Assembly: GCA_937973635.1 (NCBI GenBank)
Contig: CALJJZ010000047.1
Location: forward strand, 1-64,000
Source: an uncultured Bacillota bacterium
GTDB taxonomy: Bacteria > Bacillota > Dethiobacteria > DTU022 > UBA8154
DNA: 64,000 nt
Direction: 5' to 3'
The translations under genes and the position numbers were made by a program. This document shows positions 48,123-57,740 of the stretch, piece by piece. Positions within the stretch are counted from its first letter, which is position 1. Each line of letters opens with the position of its first letter. The notes beneath the pieces were generated by a model. That model was given only the letters and a program-made list of their open reading frames with translations. It did no database searches and was not told where the DNA came from.

Positions 48123-49769
48123 TTATTTCCAGTCAAGGTAAGAGAGCTTGCTATGGGAGAGGGCATGGTGGTCAAACATGTACATCCAGCCGTCGTACTT
48201 GGCGGGCCGATAGACGCTATAGCCGGTAGTATTGTAAAGGGGTATTTCAGGCACATCCAGCGCCAGCTCCTGCTGCAGCTGGAAGATCAACGCCCGGCGT
48301 TTATTTTCGTCCGTCTCCAGGATTTGCCGCCGGGCCAGCTCGTCCACCCGGGAGTTATGGTAACCGGGCGTACCGCTGTACCAGTCGCTCAGGCCGCTGG
48401 CAAAGCGGGTGCGCAGGTAGTCGGGATCACCTCCCCAGCCCCCGTGCCCCACCAGGGCAATTTCATATTGCCCCTCCCTAATGCGGGCATCCCGGGACTT
48501 CATATCCACAGACTCCACCTGTATTTGAATACCGGCCCTGGCCAGCTGCTCTTTTAACAATTCCCCAATCCTGACTTCCCGGTCCTGGCCCACCAGCAGG
48601 GTAAAGGAAAGGCCCGCGAGCCTTTGCTGCTGCAGTATTTGCCTGGCCCGCTCCGGATCATAGGCATATTCGGGAACTGAAGGGTTATACCAGACGTGGT
48701 GCCGGGAGAGGATGCCGGGATTGCCGGGGATAGCCGCACCCCGGCCGATCTTCTCCACCAGCTCCTGGCGGTTGATGGCGTAGGCCAGGGCCTGGCGCAG
48801 CTCTCTGTTCTGAAACAATTTGTTGCGTTCATAGTTAAAAATAAGGCGATAACCCCAGAAGCCGGGGTTTTCCTTTATGGCAAACTCAGGGTTGTTTTGG
48901 AAGCGGGGCAGCAGATCCGCAGGGACCTCCGTAAGGTCGATCTCCCCCTTTTCAAAGGCGAGGACGTTGTCGCTGACAGGCACAAATTCAATTATATCCA
49001 CCCTGGGCTTAGGTCCCCAGTAAGCTTCAAAGGCCTCGAAACGGTAAGTGCCATGTTCCTTGCTGTAGCCCGTCAAGCGGTAGGGACCGCAGCCCATCAC
49101 CGCTTCCGCCTCCAGGTATTCCTGGGGGTTGTCCACATGCTCCCAGATATGCTTGGGAATGATGCGGGCCAGGCCTGCAGCGGGCAGGAAGGTAGCATTG
49201 GGCCCGGCCGTAACAAAGCGTACCTGGTACTTGGAGACAGCGGTTACCTCCAACAAGTATTCAGGGTCCCGCAGGACATCTCCAAAAAAGATGGAGACAG
49301 GGGGATGTTCCTGGTAATAGTTGATGGAAAAGACCACGTCATCTGCGGTCATCTCCCTGCTGTCATGCCATTTCACACCCTGCCGCAAGTTGAACAAGTA
49401 CGTTTTCCCATCGTTCTGGACCTCCCAGCTCTCGGCCAGCCAGGGGATATAGCCATCTTCGCCCCGCTCCAGGAGAGAGTCAAAGATAAGCTGCATTTTA
49501 AAGATACCAGGGCCCCTTGGGTAGTGGGTAAAGGGAGAACAGTAGCCCCAGTCGCCCCCCTCCAGCCTGATCACCAGCGGTTCGCGGGGCGCTGCTTTTC
49601 CTTCCGCAACTTCACCCGGTGGCGGCGTTGCCGGTGCAGGCACAGCAGCTCCCAGCGCCGGCTCAGGCTTGCCGCCGCAGCCCGCTGCCCCTGCGAGCAA
49701 GGACAAAAACAAAGCAAAAACCAAAGCAACATGCCAACAATTTTTTTTCTTTACCCCCTTTACAAGCAT
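48123..49769 (-). CDS. ABC transporter substrate-binding lipoprotein (Dpp/Nik family 5)
   Basis: Lipoprotein-like signal LLAGAAGCGGK; DSLLERGEDGYIPWLAESWEVQNDGKTYLFNLRQGVKWHDSREMTADDVVFSINYY. Confidence 0.93.
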   Translation of the reverse strand: MLVKGVKKKNCWHVALVFALFLSLLAGAAGCGGKPEPALGAAVPAPATPPPGEVAEGKAAPREPLVIRLEGGDWGYCSPFTHYPRGPGIFKMQLIFDSLLERGEDGYIPWLAESWEVQNDGKTYLFNLRQGVKWHDSREMTADDVVFSINYYQEHPPVSIFFGDVLRDPEYLLEVTAVSKYQVRFVTAGPNATFLPAAGLARIIPKHIWEHVDNPQEYLEAEAVMGCGPYRLTGYSKEHGTYRFEAFEAYWGPKPRVDIIEFVPVSDNVLAFEKGEIDLTEVPADLLPRFQNNPEFAIKENPGFWGYRLIFNYERNKLFQNRELRQALAYAINRQELVEKIGRGAAIPGNPGILSRHHVWYNPSVPEYAYDPERARQILQQQRLAGLSFTLLVGQDREVRIGELLKEQLARAGIQIQVESVDMKSRDARIREGQYEIALVGHGGWGGDPDYLRTRFASGLSDWYSGTPGYHNSRVDELARRQILETDENKRRALIFQLQQELALDVPEIPLYNTTGYSVYRPAKYDGWMYMFDHHALSHSKLSYLDWK

Positions 49770-49791
49770 AGACCTTCTCCTCCCTTAAAAA

Positions 49792-50676
49792 TTATTTTTT
49801 TATCTTTGCCAGGATCTGCCCCAAGCGTGTTACGCTTTCCTGGCGCCACCCCTCCCGGGTATGGGTATTTATAAAATCAGCCAGTTTGTCTTCAGGGTAG
49901 GGAGGTTCCTTGCCGTAGATATGCAGTTCTTCCAGGATAATGGCGGTGGCTCGCTGCGGAGACAGCTCCAAACTGCTCCGTTCTTCCCAGACTTCAAAAG
50001 TTAGCTGGTGCCCCAGGGCATAGAGGAGGTTGAGCACAAAGATTGACTGGTCGGGCCAAGGAGGGAGCTCCTCGCCGTAGAGCAGCCGCCAGAGCTTTGG
50101 CATCAACTCGCTTTCCCGCCGCCCGGCAAAGCTGCTGTAATAGAAGTACCCTTTAGAACAGGCAAAGGCCTTCTCTATAGTTTCAAGGTTGTTGATACCA
50201 GGACTCATGGAAGCAAATACCAGGTCAAAAGCACCTTTAAGCCCCTCCCTTTCCAGATCAACTTCTTCCCAGGTTTCTTGGATAACCCGCACATTTTGCA
50301 AAGCGCTGCTTTTAATCTCTGCGTTAAGGTACTCCACCATCACCTCAGCAGGCTCAAGGGCTACCACCTCCCGACAGCGCTGCGCCATTGCCAGGGTAAA
50401 GGCGCCGGGGCCGGCACCGATATCCAAAACCCGTTTTCCTGTAAGTTCCACCCCCTGCTTTTCCAGCCATCTTAACACCCTATTTACCCGCTTGTCGCCC
50501 TTTTCCCCCATCACGTTCTTCTGGAAGTTGTCCGCCCGCCTGTTCCAGAAGTTGACCGTGTCCTTAAGCGTCTTCCTCCCGCGACGAAAGAGGGAATTTT
50601 CCCGGTCTTTGCGCCAGGCTTTTTCCCAAAACACAGGGTCCTTTATCTGCTTTAGATCTGCTACCTTCCCCACCAC
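49792..50676 (-). CDS. Class I SAM-dependent methyltransferase
   Basis: LTGKRVLDIGAGPGAFTLAMAQRCREVVALEPAEVMVEYLN...FDLVFASMSPGINNLETIEKAF. First gene of the ABC/FmdE operon; GTG start in the track. Confidence 0.9.
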   Translation of the reverse strand: MVGKVADLKQIKDPVFWEKAWRKDRENSLFRRGRKTLKDTVNFWNRRADNFQKNVMGEKGDKRVNRVLRWLEKQGVELTGKRVLDIGAGPGAFTLAMAQRCREVVALEPAEVMVEYLNAEIKSSALQNVRVIQETWEEVDLEREGLKGAFDLVFASMSPGINNLETIEKAFACSKGYFYYSSFAGRRESELMPKLWRLLYGEELPPWPDQSIFVLNLLYALGHQLTFEVWEERSSLELSPQRATAIILEELHIYGKEPPYPEDKLADFINTHTREGWRQESVTRLGQILAKIKK

Positions 50677-50956
50677 CCCATAGTTAGTGCTATTTTTTTA
50701 ATAAACATGCTACTTAAAGGGTAAAAAAAACACCAGCAGCATACGCACCACGCCACGCGTATTACCAACTTGTATCCAGTGTTACTATTTAATAATTCTT
50801 GCTACAGATCTTTATTCCTGCCTCAAACAAAAATTTATATATTCAAATATTTTTACCCCATGCCGACATACTCCTACCGCCTGCGCTAAAGCTTTATTGT
50901 TATCATCATTATTGCCGGATTGCCGGGCAGGCCGGACCGGCAGAGCAGGGAGAGTA

Positions 50957-51817
50957 TCAGTAAGGGGAAAGGGAGACGCTTAAACCCTCACGGGCGGCGA
51001 TACAGTCAGGGAGGGTTTTTTGCGCTTCCTCCTCTATAGAGGCCAGCTCCCTGTCGCCGCGCAAGGGATCATGGTGAAAGAGGACAAGTTTCCCTACCCC
51101 AGCAGCCTCAGCGAGCCTGATCCCTTCCTGCCAGGTGGAGTGCCCCCAGCCAGCGCGGGAGCGGCCACCGTCTGTTCCCAGGTACTGGGCATCGGTATAG
51201 TTTGCATCGTAGATCAGCAGGTCTGTCTCCCTGACGAACTCCCGCAGAACCGCGTCTACGCGGCCAGGATAGTGCTCTGTGTCGGTGCAGTAGCAGCAGG
51301 ACTTCCCTGCATATTCGATACGGAAAGAGAGGCAGCCTCCAGGATGGTTGTTGCGGGCTGTTTTAACGGTTAAGCCTGCCGCCAGCTCCAGGGCCTGGCC
51401 GGGTTTAATCTCCCGGAGATCTTTGCGTGCAGGCAGCCCGTCGAAGGGAAGGGGGAAATAAGGGGCGGACATTAACCCGCCCAGGAGAGAAGCGAAGCTC
51501 GCCTGTCCCTTTGCTTCCCCGTACAACAGCAGACGGTTGTCCCTGTTGTAGGCAGGCAAGAAAAAAGGAAAGCCCTGGATATGATCCCAGTGGAAATGGG
51601 AGAAAAAAAGATGCAGCTCCAGGGGCTTTGCGCTCTCCGCCGCCAGCTGCATACCGAGGTTTGCCAGTCCGGTTCCCCCGTCCAGGATAAGCACCGTTTC
51701 TCCTGCCTGGACTTGGACACAAGAGGTATTGCCGCCATAGATGAGCGTATCTTCCCCAGGCACAGCCCGGGTTCCCCGCACTCCCCAAAAGATCACTTTA
51801 AAGTCCAAATCGGGCAA
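50957..51817 (-). CDS. MBL-fold metallohydrolase
   Basis: FWGVRGTRAVPGEDTLIYGGNTSCVQVQAGETVLILDGGTGLANLG...FFSHFHWDHIQGFPFFLPAY. Confidence 0.92.
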   Translation of the reverse strand: MPDLDFKVIFWGVRGTRAVPGEDTLIYGGNTSCVQVQAGETVLILDGGTGLANLGMQLAAESAKPLELHLFFSHFHWDHIQGFPFFLPAYNRDNRLLLYGEAKGQASFASLLGGLMSAPYFPLPFDGLPARKDLREIKPGQALELAAGLTVKTARNNHPGGCLSFRIEYAGKSCCYCTDTEHYPGRVDAVLREFVRETDLLIYDANYTDAQYLGTDGGRSRAGWGHSTWQEGIRLAEAAGVGKLVLFHHDPLRGDRELASIEEEAQKTLPDCIAAREGLSVSLSPY

Positions 51818-51834
51818 ATTATTTCATCCCCCTT

Positions 51835-52770
51835 CTAATGCATTTTGGCCGTACCCGTTTTATCTCCGGAGCGCCTTTCCAGGATGAAGGCGCCAATTAA
51901 GAGCAACAGGCCGCCCAGGGCAAAAACAAGGGGAGCGGTAAAGCTCCTGGCCAGGGTATATCTGATGGCGGCGGCAAAGAGCTCCGTGCTGAAGGGCAAA
52001 AAACTGCGGGGAGGGGTAATGAGGGAAGACAATAATGCCGCCTGCAGCAGCAGCAAGAAGGTAAAAAAAGTGGTGCCGGCAACAAAAAATGCCGTGCCGA
52101 ACCACTTTAAGCCGGGGAAAAGCCCGGCCAGACGGTAGTAAAAAAATAAAAACAACAGAAAGAGGAAAAAGGGAGCGTACAGGGAGGACCAACGGTATTT
52201 TCGCAGCAAAGATGCCGCCGTTTCCAGCTTCCCCGGCACTCCTTCCTTCCCCAGCAGCGCGGGCAGCAGGAGCTGATCGGGCAGGTTTACAGCCCTGAGC
52301 ACCCTTTGCACCGTTGGCCCAATCTCCCCCTCGTCGATCCCCAACGTTTCAAGCCTTGAAGCCGGAAGCCGGGAGAGCAGGGCAAAGAGCTCCCCTTCAT
52401 AGCGTGCCTTGCCTTCCCGTAGGTCCACAACGGCAGAGAGGTTTTTCTGCCGACCCTTTGCCAAGGCCAGAAAATCCTGCGCCGCAATTAAATACTGTTC
52501 CTCAAACCATGTTTCGGGGAAAGCCCGGGCCAGCTCCCTGACCATCATTTCCCGCAGCTCCGCGGGCAGGTCCCGGGGCAGGCGGTTATAGACGCTCTCT
52601 TCAAAGGCCGTATAGAGAAAAGAGGCCATGCCTGTCCTCTGGCCCAAACCTTTGTAGTAAGCCGGGCTGAGGGCCGTCCTCTCCACCGCCAGGGCCGCCA
52701 GGCAAACCCATCCTGTAAGTACCAGAGCAGCGAAAATTAAAACCAGCAAGCATGTCTTCAAGAACTGCAC
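51835..52770 (-). CDS. Hypothetical membrane protein
   Basis: 311-aa ORF with one N-terminal and several C-terminal TM segments. Confidence 0.75.
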   Translation of the reverse strand: MQFLKTCLLVLIFAALVLTGWVCLAALAVERTALSPAYYKGLGQRTGMASFLYTAFEESVYNRLPRDLPAELREMMVRELARAFPETWFEEQYLIAAQDFLALAKGRQKNLSAVVDLREGKARYEGELFALLSRLPASRLETLGIDEGEIGPTVQRVLRAVNLPDQLLLPALLGKEGVPGKLETAASLLRKYRWSSLYAPFFLFLLFLFFYYRLAGLFPGLKWFGTAFFVAGTTFFTFLLLLQAALLSSLITPPRSFLPFSTELFAAAIRYTLARSFTAPLVFALGGLLLLIGAFILERRSGDKTGTAKMH

Positions 52771-52807
52771 AAAAACCTTCCCCCGTCTCCACGGTGTTTA
52801 ACAGCAC

Positions 52808-53683
52808 TTAATAGTCTCTAATAAGATCCGGCCGGCGCGTGAGGGGCTGCGAGGTGTCAATATGGCCCAAAATGGCAGGTTGCGGCACATTCTCCAGGAG
52901 AAAAAACACGCTGTTGATCCCGGACAGCTCCGTCAAGGAATTAACGATGGAATAGAGGGCCATCTGTTCAAAAGCAGAGCCCCCGGTATAGTTTTCACGG
53001 AACTGGGCGCTTAAATTAAGCTGGGCTATCTCCCGGAACATGATCAGGGAACGCAACCTGGTGCCTGCAGGTATGGTAGGCAAAAGATCAGGGCGTCGCG
53101 GCCCGGCTAGCAGCTCGTCGAAAACCAGCTCCGCCAGGCTGGGCTTGCTCAAGGGCACCTCCCGCCTTTCCGCCACCAGATACTGGGCCTGGCTATCGGC
53201 AAAATAGAGCGTAACGGTGGCCAGCGCCGGAGGCGGCTGGGGCTCTGCCGGCGTGGAAGTGATATAGACGGTCTTCAACCGGCCGTCCCAGCTGACCTGA
53301 GCGCCAAAGGTCTCGCTGATGAAGCGCAGCGGCACCATGGTCCTGCCCTCTACAATTTCCGCTGCCGTGTCAAAGGCCACTCTCTGGCCATTAACATGGG
53401 CAAAGGTGTTTCCGATTACCAGGACAATGGTTTTGCCTCTCTGTCCGATGCTTACCGTCCGCGCTGGCCCGTCCCAGTGCACACTGGCCCCCAGCTCGTT
53501 GCTGATAAAGCGGATGGGGACCATTGTCCTTAAGTCTTTGTTGATGAAAGGCCTGCTATCGGAAAAATCTACCAGCTTATTATTGACAATAACCCGTATG
53601 TCCTGGTCTGGCTGGGCAAAAGAGGGCGCTACCAGAATGGCCAGGAAAAACAACAGCACTAGCACAAAAATAGCTTTTTTCAT
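52808..53683 (-). CDS. Secreted protein: copper-amine-oxidase-N-like (stalk) repeats plus GerMN domain
   Basis: Signal peptide; IRVIVNNKLVDFSDSRPFINKDLRTMVPIRFISNELGASVHWDGPARTVSI and VEGRTMVPLRFISETFGAQVSWDGRLKTVYI; GerMN-like C-term VTLYFADSQAQYLVAERREVP...LVFDELLAGP. Confidence 0.88.
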   Translation of the reverse strand: MKKAIFVLVLLFFLAILVAPSFAQPDQDIRVIVNNKLVDFSDSRPFINKDLRTMVPIRFISNELGASVHWDGPARTVSIGQRGKTIVLVIGNTFAHVNGQRVAFDTAAEIVEGRTMVPLRFISETFGAQVSWDGRLKTVYITSTPAEPQPPPALATVTLYFADSQAQYLVAERREVPLSKPSLAELVFDELLAGPRRPDLLPTIPAGTRLRSLIMFREIAQLNLSAQFRENYTGGSAFEQMALYSIVNSLTELSGINSVFFLLENVPQPAILGHIDTSQPLTRRPDLIRDY

Positions 53684-53867
53684 TTTTACTTATCCCTCCT
53701 GTATTTAATATTTTTTTCTTTTCTCCTGAATTCCTTCAGCCATTCCAGCCAGAAGGAAAATAAATCTGCTTTGTTTATAATATTTTCAATATTGACTGCT
53801 TTCTTAATGTTTAGTAATATAAAAAGGAAGGATTTTATTTATGTTTAAAGAAAGGAGGTCCTTAATG

Positions 53868-54071
53868 ATGGAAAGCGTCTATAAGATTATTGAAATCGTG
53901 GGAACCAGCGAGAAATCCTGGGAGGACGCAGCCCGGGTGGCTGTGGAGACAGCATCTCAGAGCCTCCGGGATCTGCGTGTAGCCGAAGTCAAAGAGATGG
54001 ACATAAAGGTCGAAGGAGGCAGCCTGATCTACCGGGTCAAACTTAACGTCTCCTTCAAATATGAAACATAA
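53868..54071 (+). CDS. Dodecin family protein
   Basis: MESVYKIIEIVGTSEKSWEDAARVAVETASQSLRDLRVAEVKEMDIKVEGGSLIYRVKLNVSFKYE; SD AAAGGAGG. Confidence 0.95.
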   Translation: MESVYKIIEIVGTSEKSWEDAARVAVETASQSLRDLRVAEVKEMDIKVEGGSLIYRVKLNVSFKYET

Positions 54072-54092
54072 ACATAAAAAAACCCGAGGCTA

Positions 54093-54130
54093 AAAACAGG
54101 GGGATAAGCGATTCCCCCCTGTTTTTTTTA
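54093..54130 (+). terminator. Terminator after the dodecin gene (possibly bidirectional)
   Basis: AAAACAGGGGG-ATAAGCGATT-CCCCCCTGTTTTTTTT. Confidence 0.8.
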
Positions 54131-55540
54131 GAAAGGGGTGGGCGGCCCGGCTGCGGGGGGCAGCTCTTCCACCCTCCGCAGCTTCCTTTCAATACTGCGC
54201 GTCTTTTGCGTGGCCGTTTCAATATTACTGCTCGCTTCCCGCAGTTTTTTCTGTGTTTTCTCCAGGATAGCGCCGAACTTGCCAAACTCGCTTTTCACGC
54301 TGCCAAGCAAAGACCAGACTTCACCGGAGCGCTTTTCGATGGCCAGGGTGCGGAAACCCAGCTGCAGGCTGTTTAAAAAAGCCGCCAGGGTGGTAGGGCC
54401 GGTAACAGCCACACGGTAGTCCCGCATTAACGTTTCAAAAAGCCCTGTCCGGCGCAGCACCTCGGCGTAAAGGCCTTCCACAGGCAAAAACATGATGCCG
54501 AAATCGGTGGTATGGGGCGGCTCCAGGTACTTTTCCTTAATGGTTTTGGCACATAGCTTCACCCTGGCCTCCAGCTGTTTTGCCGCCTCCTCCACCAGGG
54601 CTGGATCTGCAGCGTCATAGGCATCAAGGAGCTTCTGGTAGTCTTCCAGGGGAAATTTGGCATCGAGGGGTAGCAGCACGGGGTGATCTGCCTGGCCAGG
54701 CATCTTGACAGCAAACTCTACCCGCTCGCCGCTGTCTTTGCATGTGGCCACATTGACCAGGTACTGTTCCCTGGTCAAGATCTGCTCCAGGATATTGCCC
54801 AGCTGCACCTCGCCCAGGGTCCCCCTGGTCTTGACGTTGAGCAGGGCCTTTTTGAGATCGCCCACGCCAGCAGCCAGGCTCTGCATCTCCCCCAGCCCTT
54901 GATGCACCAGCTCTAAACGCTCGCTCACCAGCTGGAAGGAGTCGCCGAGCCTTTTTTCCAGGGTTTCATGGAGCTTCTCGTCCACTGTAGCCCTGATGGA
55001 TTCCAGTTTCTGGCTGTTTTCTTGCTGCAGGGCGTGCAGCTTTTGCTCCACCGTATCGCGCAGCTTCTCTAGCTTGGTTTCGGTGCCCTGCACCAGCCGG
55101 TTCATCTCTGCCGTCACGGCGTCAAATTTCTGCCGCTGCAGCTCGTTGAATTCTCCCACGCTGGCCCGGAAGTTTTCCTCAAAGGATTTAAGGGAACGGC
55201 TCAGCTCCTCCCTGTTTTGCCCAGCATCGTCCCTTATCTGCCGTTGCAGCAGAGTCAGCTTCCCTTCCACCGTGTCCCTGAAGCTCCCCATGGAAAGGCT
55301 GAGCTCTTCCCGCGCCTGCTTGAAAGCGGTGCCAATCTCGCTGCGGTGGCTCGCCAGCTCTTCCCGCACGGCACGCTCGGTGCTCTGCCAGACCAACACT
55401 AGCTGGTCGAGCTTTGCACCCATTTCCGGCATTTTATCCCTGCCTTTGAGCAGCATGATTAAAATTAAAATCAGGATCACCGCTAAAAAACCAGCCGTTA
55501 CTACCTGCCAGAAAAGCACAGGAAACAGACCCCCCGCCAT
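54128..55540 (-). CDS. rmuC: DNA recombination protein RmuC
   Basis: Coiled-coil N-term; VKTRGTLGEVQLGNILEQIL...VEFAVKMPGQ...PLDAKFPLEDYQKLL...FGIMFLPVEGLYAEVLRRTGLFE. Confidence 0.95.
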   Translation of the reverse strand: MAGGLFPVLFWQVVTAGFLAVILILILIMLLKGRDKMPEMGAKLDQLVLVWQSTERAVREELASHRSEIGTAFKQAREELSLSMGSFRDTVEGKLTLLQRQIRDDAGQNREELSRSLKSFEENFRASVGEFNELQRQKFDAVTAEMNRLVQGTETKLEKLRDTVEQKLHALQQENSQKLESIRATVDEKLHETLEKRLGDSFQLVSERLELVHQGLGEMQSLAAGVGDLKKALLNVKTRGTLGEVQLGNILEQILTREQYLVNVATCKDSGERVEFAVKMPGQADHPVLLPLDAKFPLEDYQKLLDAYDAADPALVEEAAKQLEARVKLCAKTIKEKYLEPPHTTDFGIMFLPVEGLYAEVLRRTGLFETLMRDYRVAVTGPTTLAAFLNSLQLGFRTLAIEKRSGEVWSLLGSVKSEFGKFGAILEKTQKKLREASSNIETATQKTRSIERKLRRVEELPPAAGPPTPF

Positions 55541-55912
55541 TTTATGGTAAACAATTCCATTATACCTGCTCTGCCCCTAAGAAGCAAGGGGCTGCTGCTG
55601 CCAGTTCGGAGTGAAGGGTTTTATCTCCTTAAAGGGTCAGCCGTATAATCTTTCCGTATTAAAATTATGACGATAATAAGGGGGAAGAAATCATCCTCCT
55701 GGCTTACAGCACCAGGCCGGGTAAGACCAGCTGAAAATTTTCCAGCAAAACCCTCGTCAGGACCCGCACAGGGAGCCGTGCCGGCGGGTTTTAGTTTTTT
55801 TTTACAAACCCGCCTTTTTCTTTGAGGAAAAATCCGGGGCAAAGCAGGAATTAAGCCTCCCTGGCCAGAATATTTTATGATGAAAGACATCATTATTAGA
55901 GGAGGTATTTTT

Positions 55913-57658
55913 ATGGCAAAGGTAATTAGGGTTAATATGGCGGAAAAGACCGTTACCGTTGGACCTGTACCAGAGCAATATGCCGCCTTCGGAGGGCGTG
56001 CTCTCACCTCCCGCGTTGTCTATGAAGAAGTGCCGGCAAACTGCCATCCCCTCGGGCCCTTCAACAAGATCGTCATCGCCCCGGGAGTACTGGCCGGCAC
56101 CGCTGCCCCCAGTTCGGGGCGTATCTCCGTAGGCGGCAAATCGCCGCTGACCGGGGGGATTAAGGAATCAAATGCGGGCACGCCGGTGGCTCAAAAGCTC
56201 GGCCGTCTCCAGATTAAAATGATCGTTATTGAGGGACAGGCCCCCGAAGGGTCTTACTTACTTAAAGTGGACAAAGACGGTGCGGAGCTTTTACCTGCAG
56301 ATGACCTCAAAGGGAAATCAACCAGGGAAATCAATAAAGCTCTCTTTGCAAAGTACGGGAAAAAAGTAGGAATCATGACCACCGGCGTGGCAGGAGATTA
56401 CAAAATGAGCATGGCTGGCATCTGCTTCAACGATACGGAAGGGCGGGCCAGCCGCTACTCCGGGCGGGGCGGTCTCGGCGCCGTGCTGGGGAGCAAAGGG
56501 TTAAAAGCCATGGTAGTGGACGATGAAGGGGCACCGGGCGTAGCGATTAAAGACCTGGAGCTCTTCAAACGGGGACAGAAAAAAGTGGTGGAGGCCATCC
56601 GTAGCCACGATGTGACTAAGCCGGGCGGGGCCCTAAACACCTTCGGCACCGCCGTCCTGGTAAATATCCTCAACGAAGCGGGGGGCTACCCTACGCGTAA
56701 CTTTAGCAGCGGGCAATTTGAAGGAGCGAGCAAGACCGGCGGCGAGGCCATCCTGGAGGCCGTCAAGACACGAAACGGCGGTATGACCGGGCATGGCTGC
56801 CATCCCGGCTGCATTATCCGCTGCTCCAACGTTTATCCTAACCCTGATGGCAGCGAGCTTACCTCTTGCGTCGAGTACGAATCCACCTGGGCCCTCGGCG
56901 CCAACTGCGGTATTGACAACCTGGACACCATCGCTAAACTGGTGGACCAGTGCAACGAAATCGGGCTGGACACCATCGAAGCGGGCGTGACCATCGGTGT
57001 AGCCATGGAAGCCGGCATCATCCCCTTTGGCGACGGCGCGGGGGCAATCCGCCTCTTGGAAGAAATCCGGCAGGGCACGCCCCTGGGACGGATCCTGGGC
57101 AACGGGGCCTGGTTTACAGGCAAGGCTTACGGGCTGACCCGCGTGCCCGTGGTCAAGCGCCAGGGTATGCCCGCCTATGAGCCCCGGGCCGTCAAAGGCA
57201 TCGGCGTCACCTATATTACCAGCCCCATGGGGGCAGACCATACGGCAGGTTATACCATCGCGCCGGAGATCCTCGCTGTAGGCGGCAAAGCCGACCCCCT
57301 TTCTCCTGCAGGCAAAGTAGACCTTTCCCGGTCTTTCCAGGCAGCCACCGCCTTTATCGACGCCACCGGTTATTGCCTCTTTATCGCCTTCCCCGTCCTG
57401 GATATTCCCGCGGGCATGGAAGGCATGGTAGAGACAATGAACGGCGTGCTGGGAACAAACTGGACCACAGACGATGTAGGTAAGCTCGGTCTGGAGACGC
57501 TCAAACTGGAGTGGCAGTTCAATAAAAAGGCTGGCTTTACCCGGGAAGACGACCGGCCACCCGAATATATGCGCTACGAAAAGCTGCCGCCCCACAACCA
57601 GGTCTTTGACATCCCCGATGAGGAGCTGGATAAGATCTGGGCCGGGTTTGAGGCTTAG
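55913..57658 (+). CDS. Aldehyde:ferredoxin oxidoreductase family tungstoenzyme
   Basis: MAKVIRVNMAEKTV...FGGRALTSRVVYEEVPANCHPLGPFNKIVIAPGVLAGT...SGRGGLGAVLGSKGLKAMVV...GCHPGCIIRCSN; SD GAGG upstream. Confidence 0.95.
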   Translation: MAKVIRVNMAEKTVTVGPVPEQYAAFGGRALTSRVVYEEVPANCHPLGPFNKIVIAPGVLAGTAAPSSGRISVGGKSPLTGGIKESNAGTPVAQKLGRLQIKMIVIEGQAPEGSYLLKVDKDGAELLPADDLKGKSTREINKALFAKYGKKVGIMTTGVAGDYKMSMAGICFNDTEGRASRYSGRGGLGAVLGSKGLKAMVVDDEGAPGVAIKDLELFKRGQKKVVEAIRSHDVTKPGGALNTFGTAVLVNILNEAGGYPTRNFSSGQFEGASKTGGEAILEAVKTRNGGMTGHGCHPGCIIRCSNVYPNPDGSELTSCVEYESTWALGANCGIDNLDTIAKLVDQCNEIGLDTIEAGVTIGVAMEAGIIPFGDGAGAIRLLEEIRQGTPLGRILGNGAWFTGKAYGLTRVPVVKRQGMPAYEPRAVKGIGVTYITSPMGADHTAGYTIAPEILAVGGKADPLSPAGKVDLSRSFQAATAFIDATGYCLFIAFPVLDIPAGMEGMVETMNGVLGTNWTTDDVGKLGLETLKLEWQFNKKAGFTREDDRPPEYMRYEKLPPHNQVFDIPDEELDKIWAGFEA

Positions 57659-57700
57659 TTCCCCCGCCGCAGGGACGCGCACCTAGACCTGCGCCATAGA

Positions 57701-57740
57701 CCAGGGGGCGCCTGTTATGGCCGCCCCCTGGATCTTCTTT
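57701..57740 (+). terminator. Intrinsic terminator between AOR and YqeC-MocA genes
   Basis: CCAGGGGGCG-N11-CGCCCCCTGG followed by ATCTTCTTTATTTT. Confidence 0.6.
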
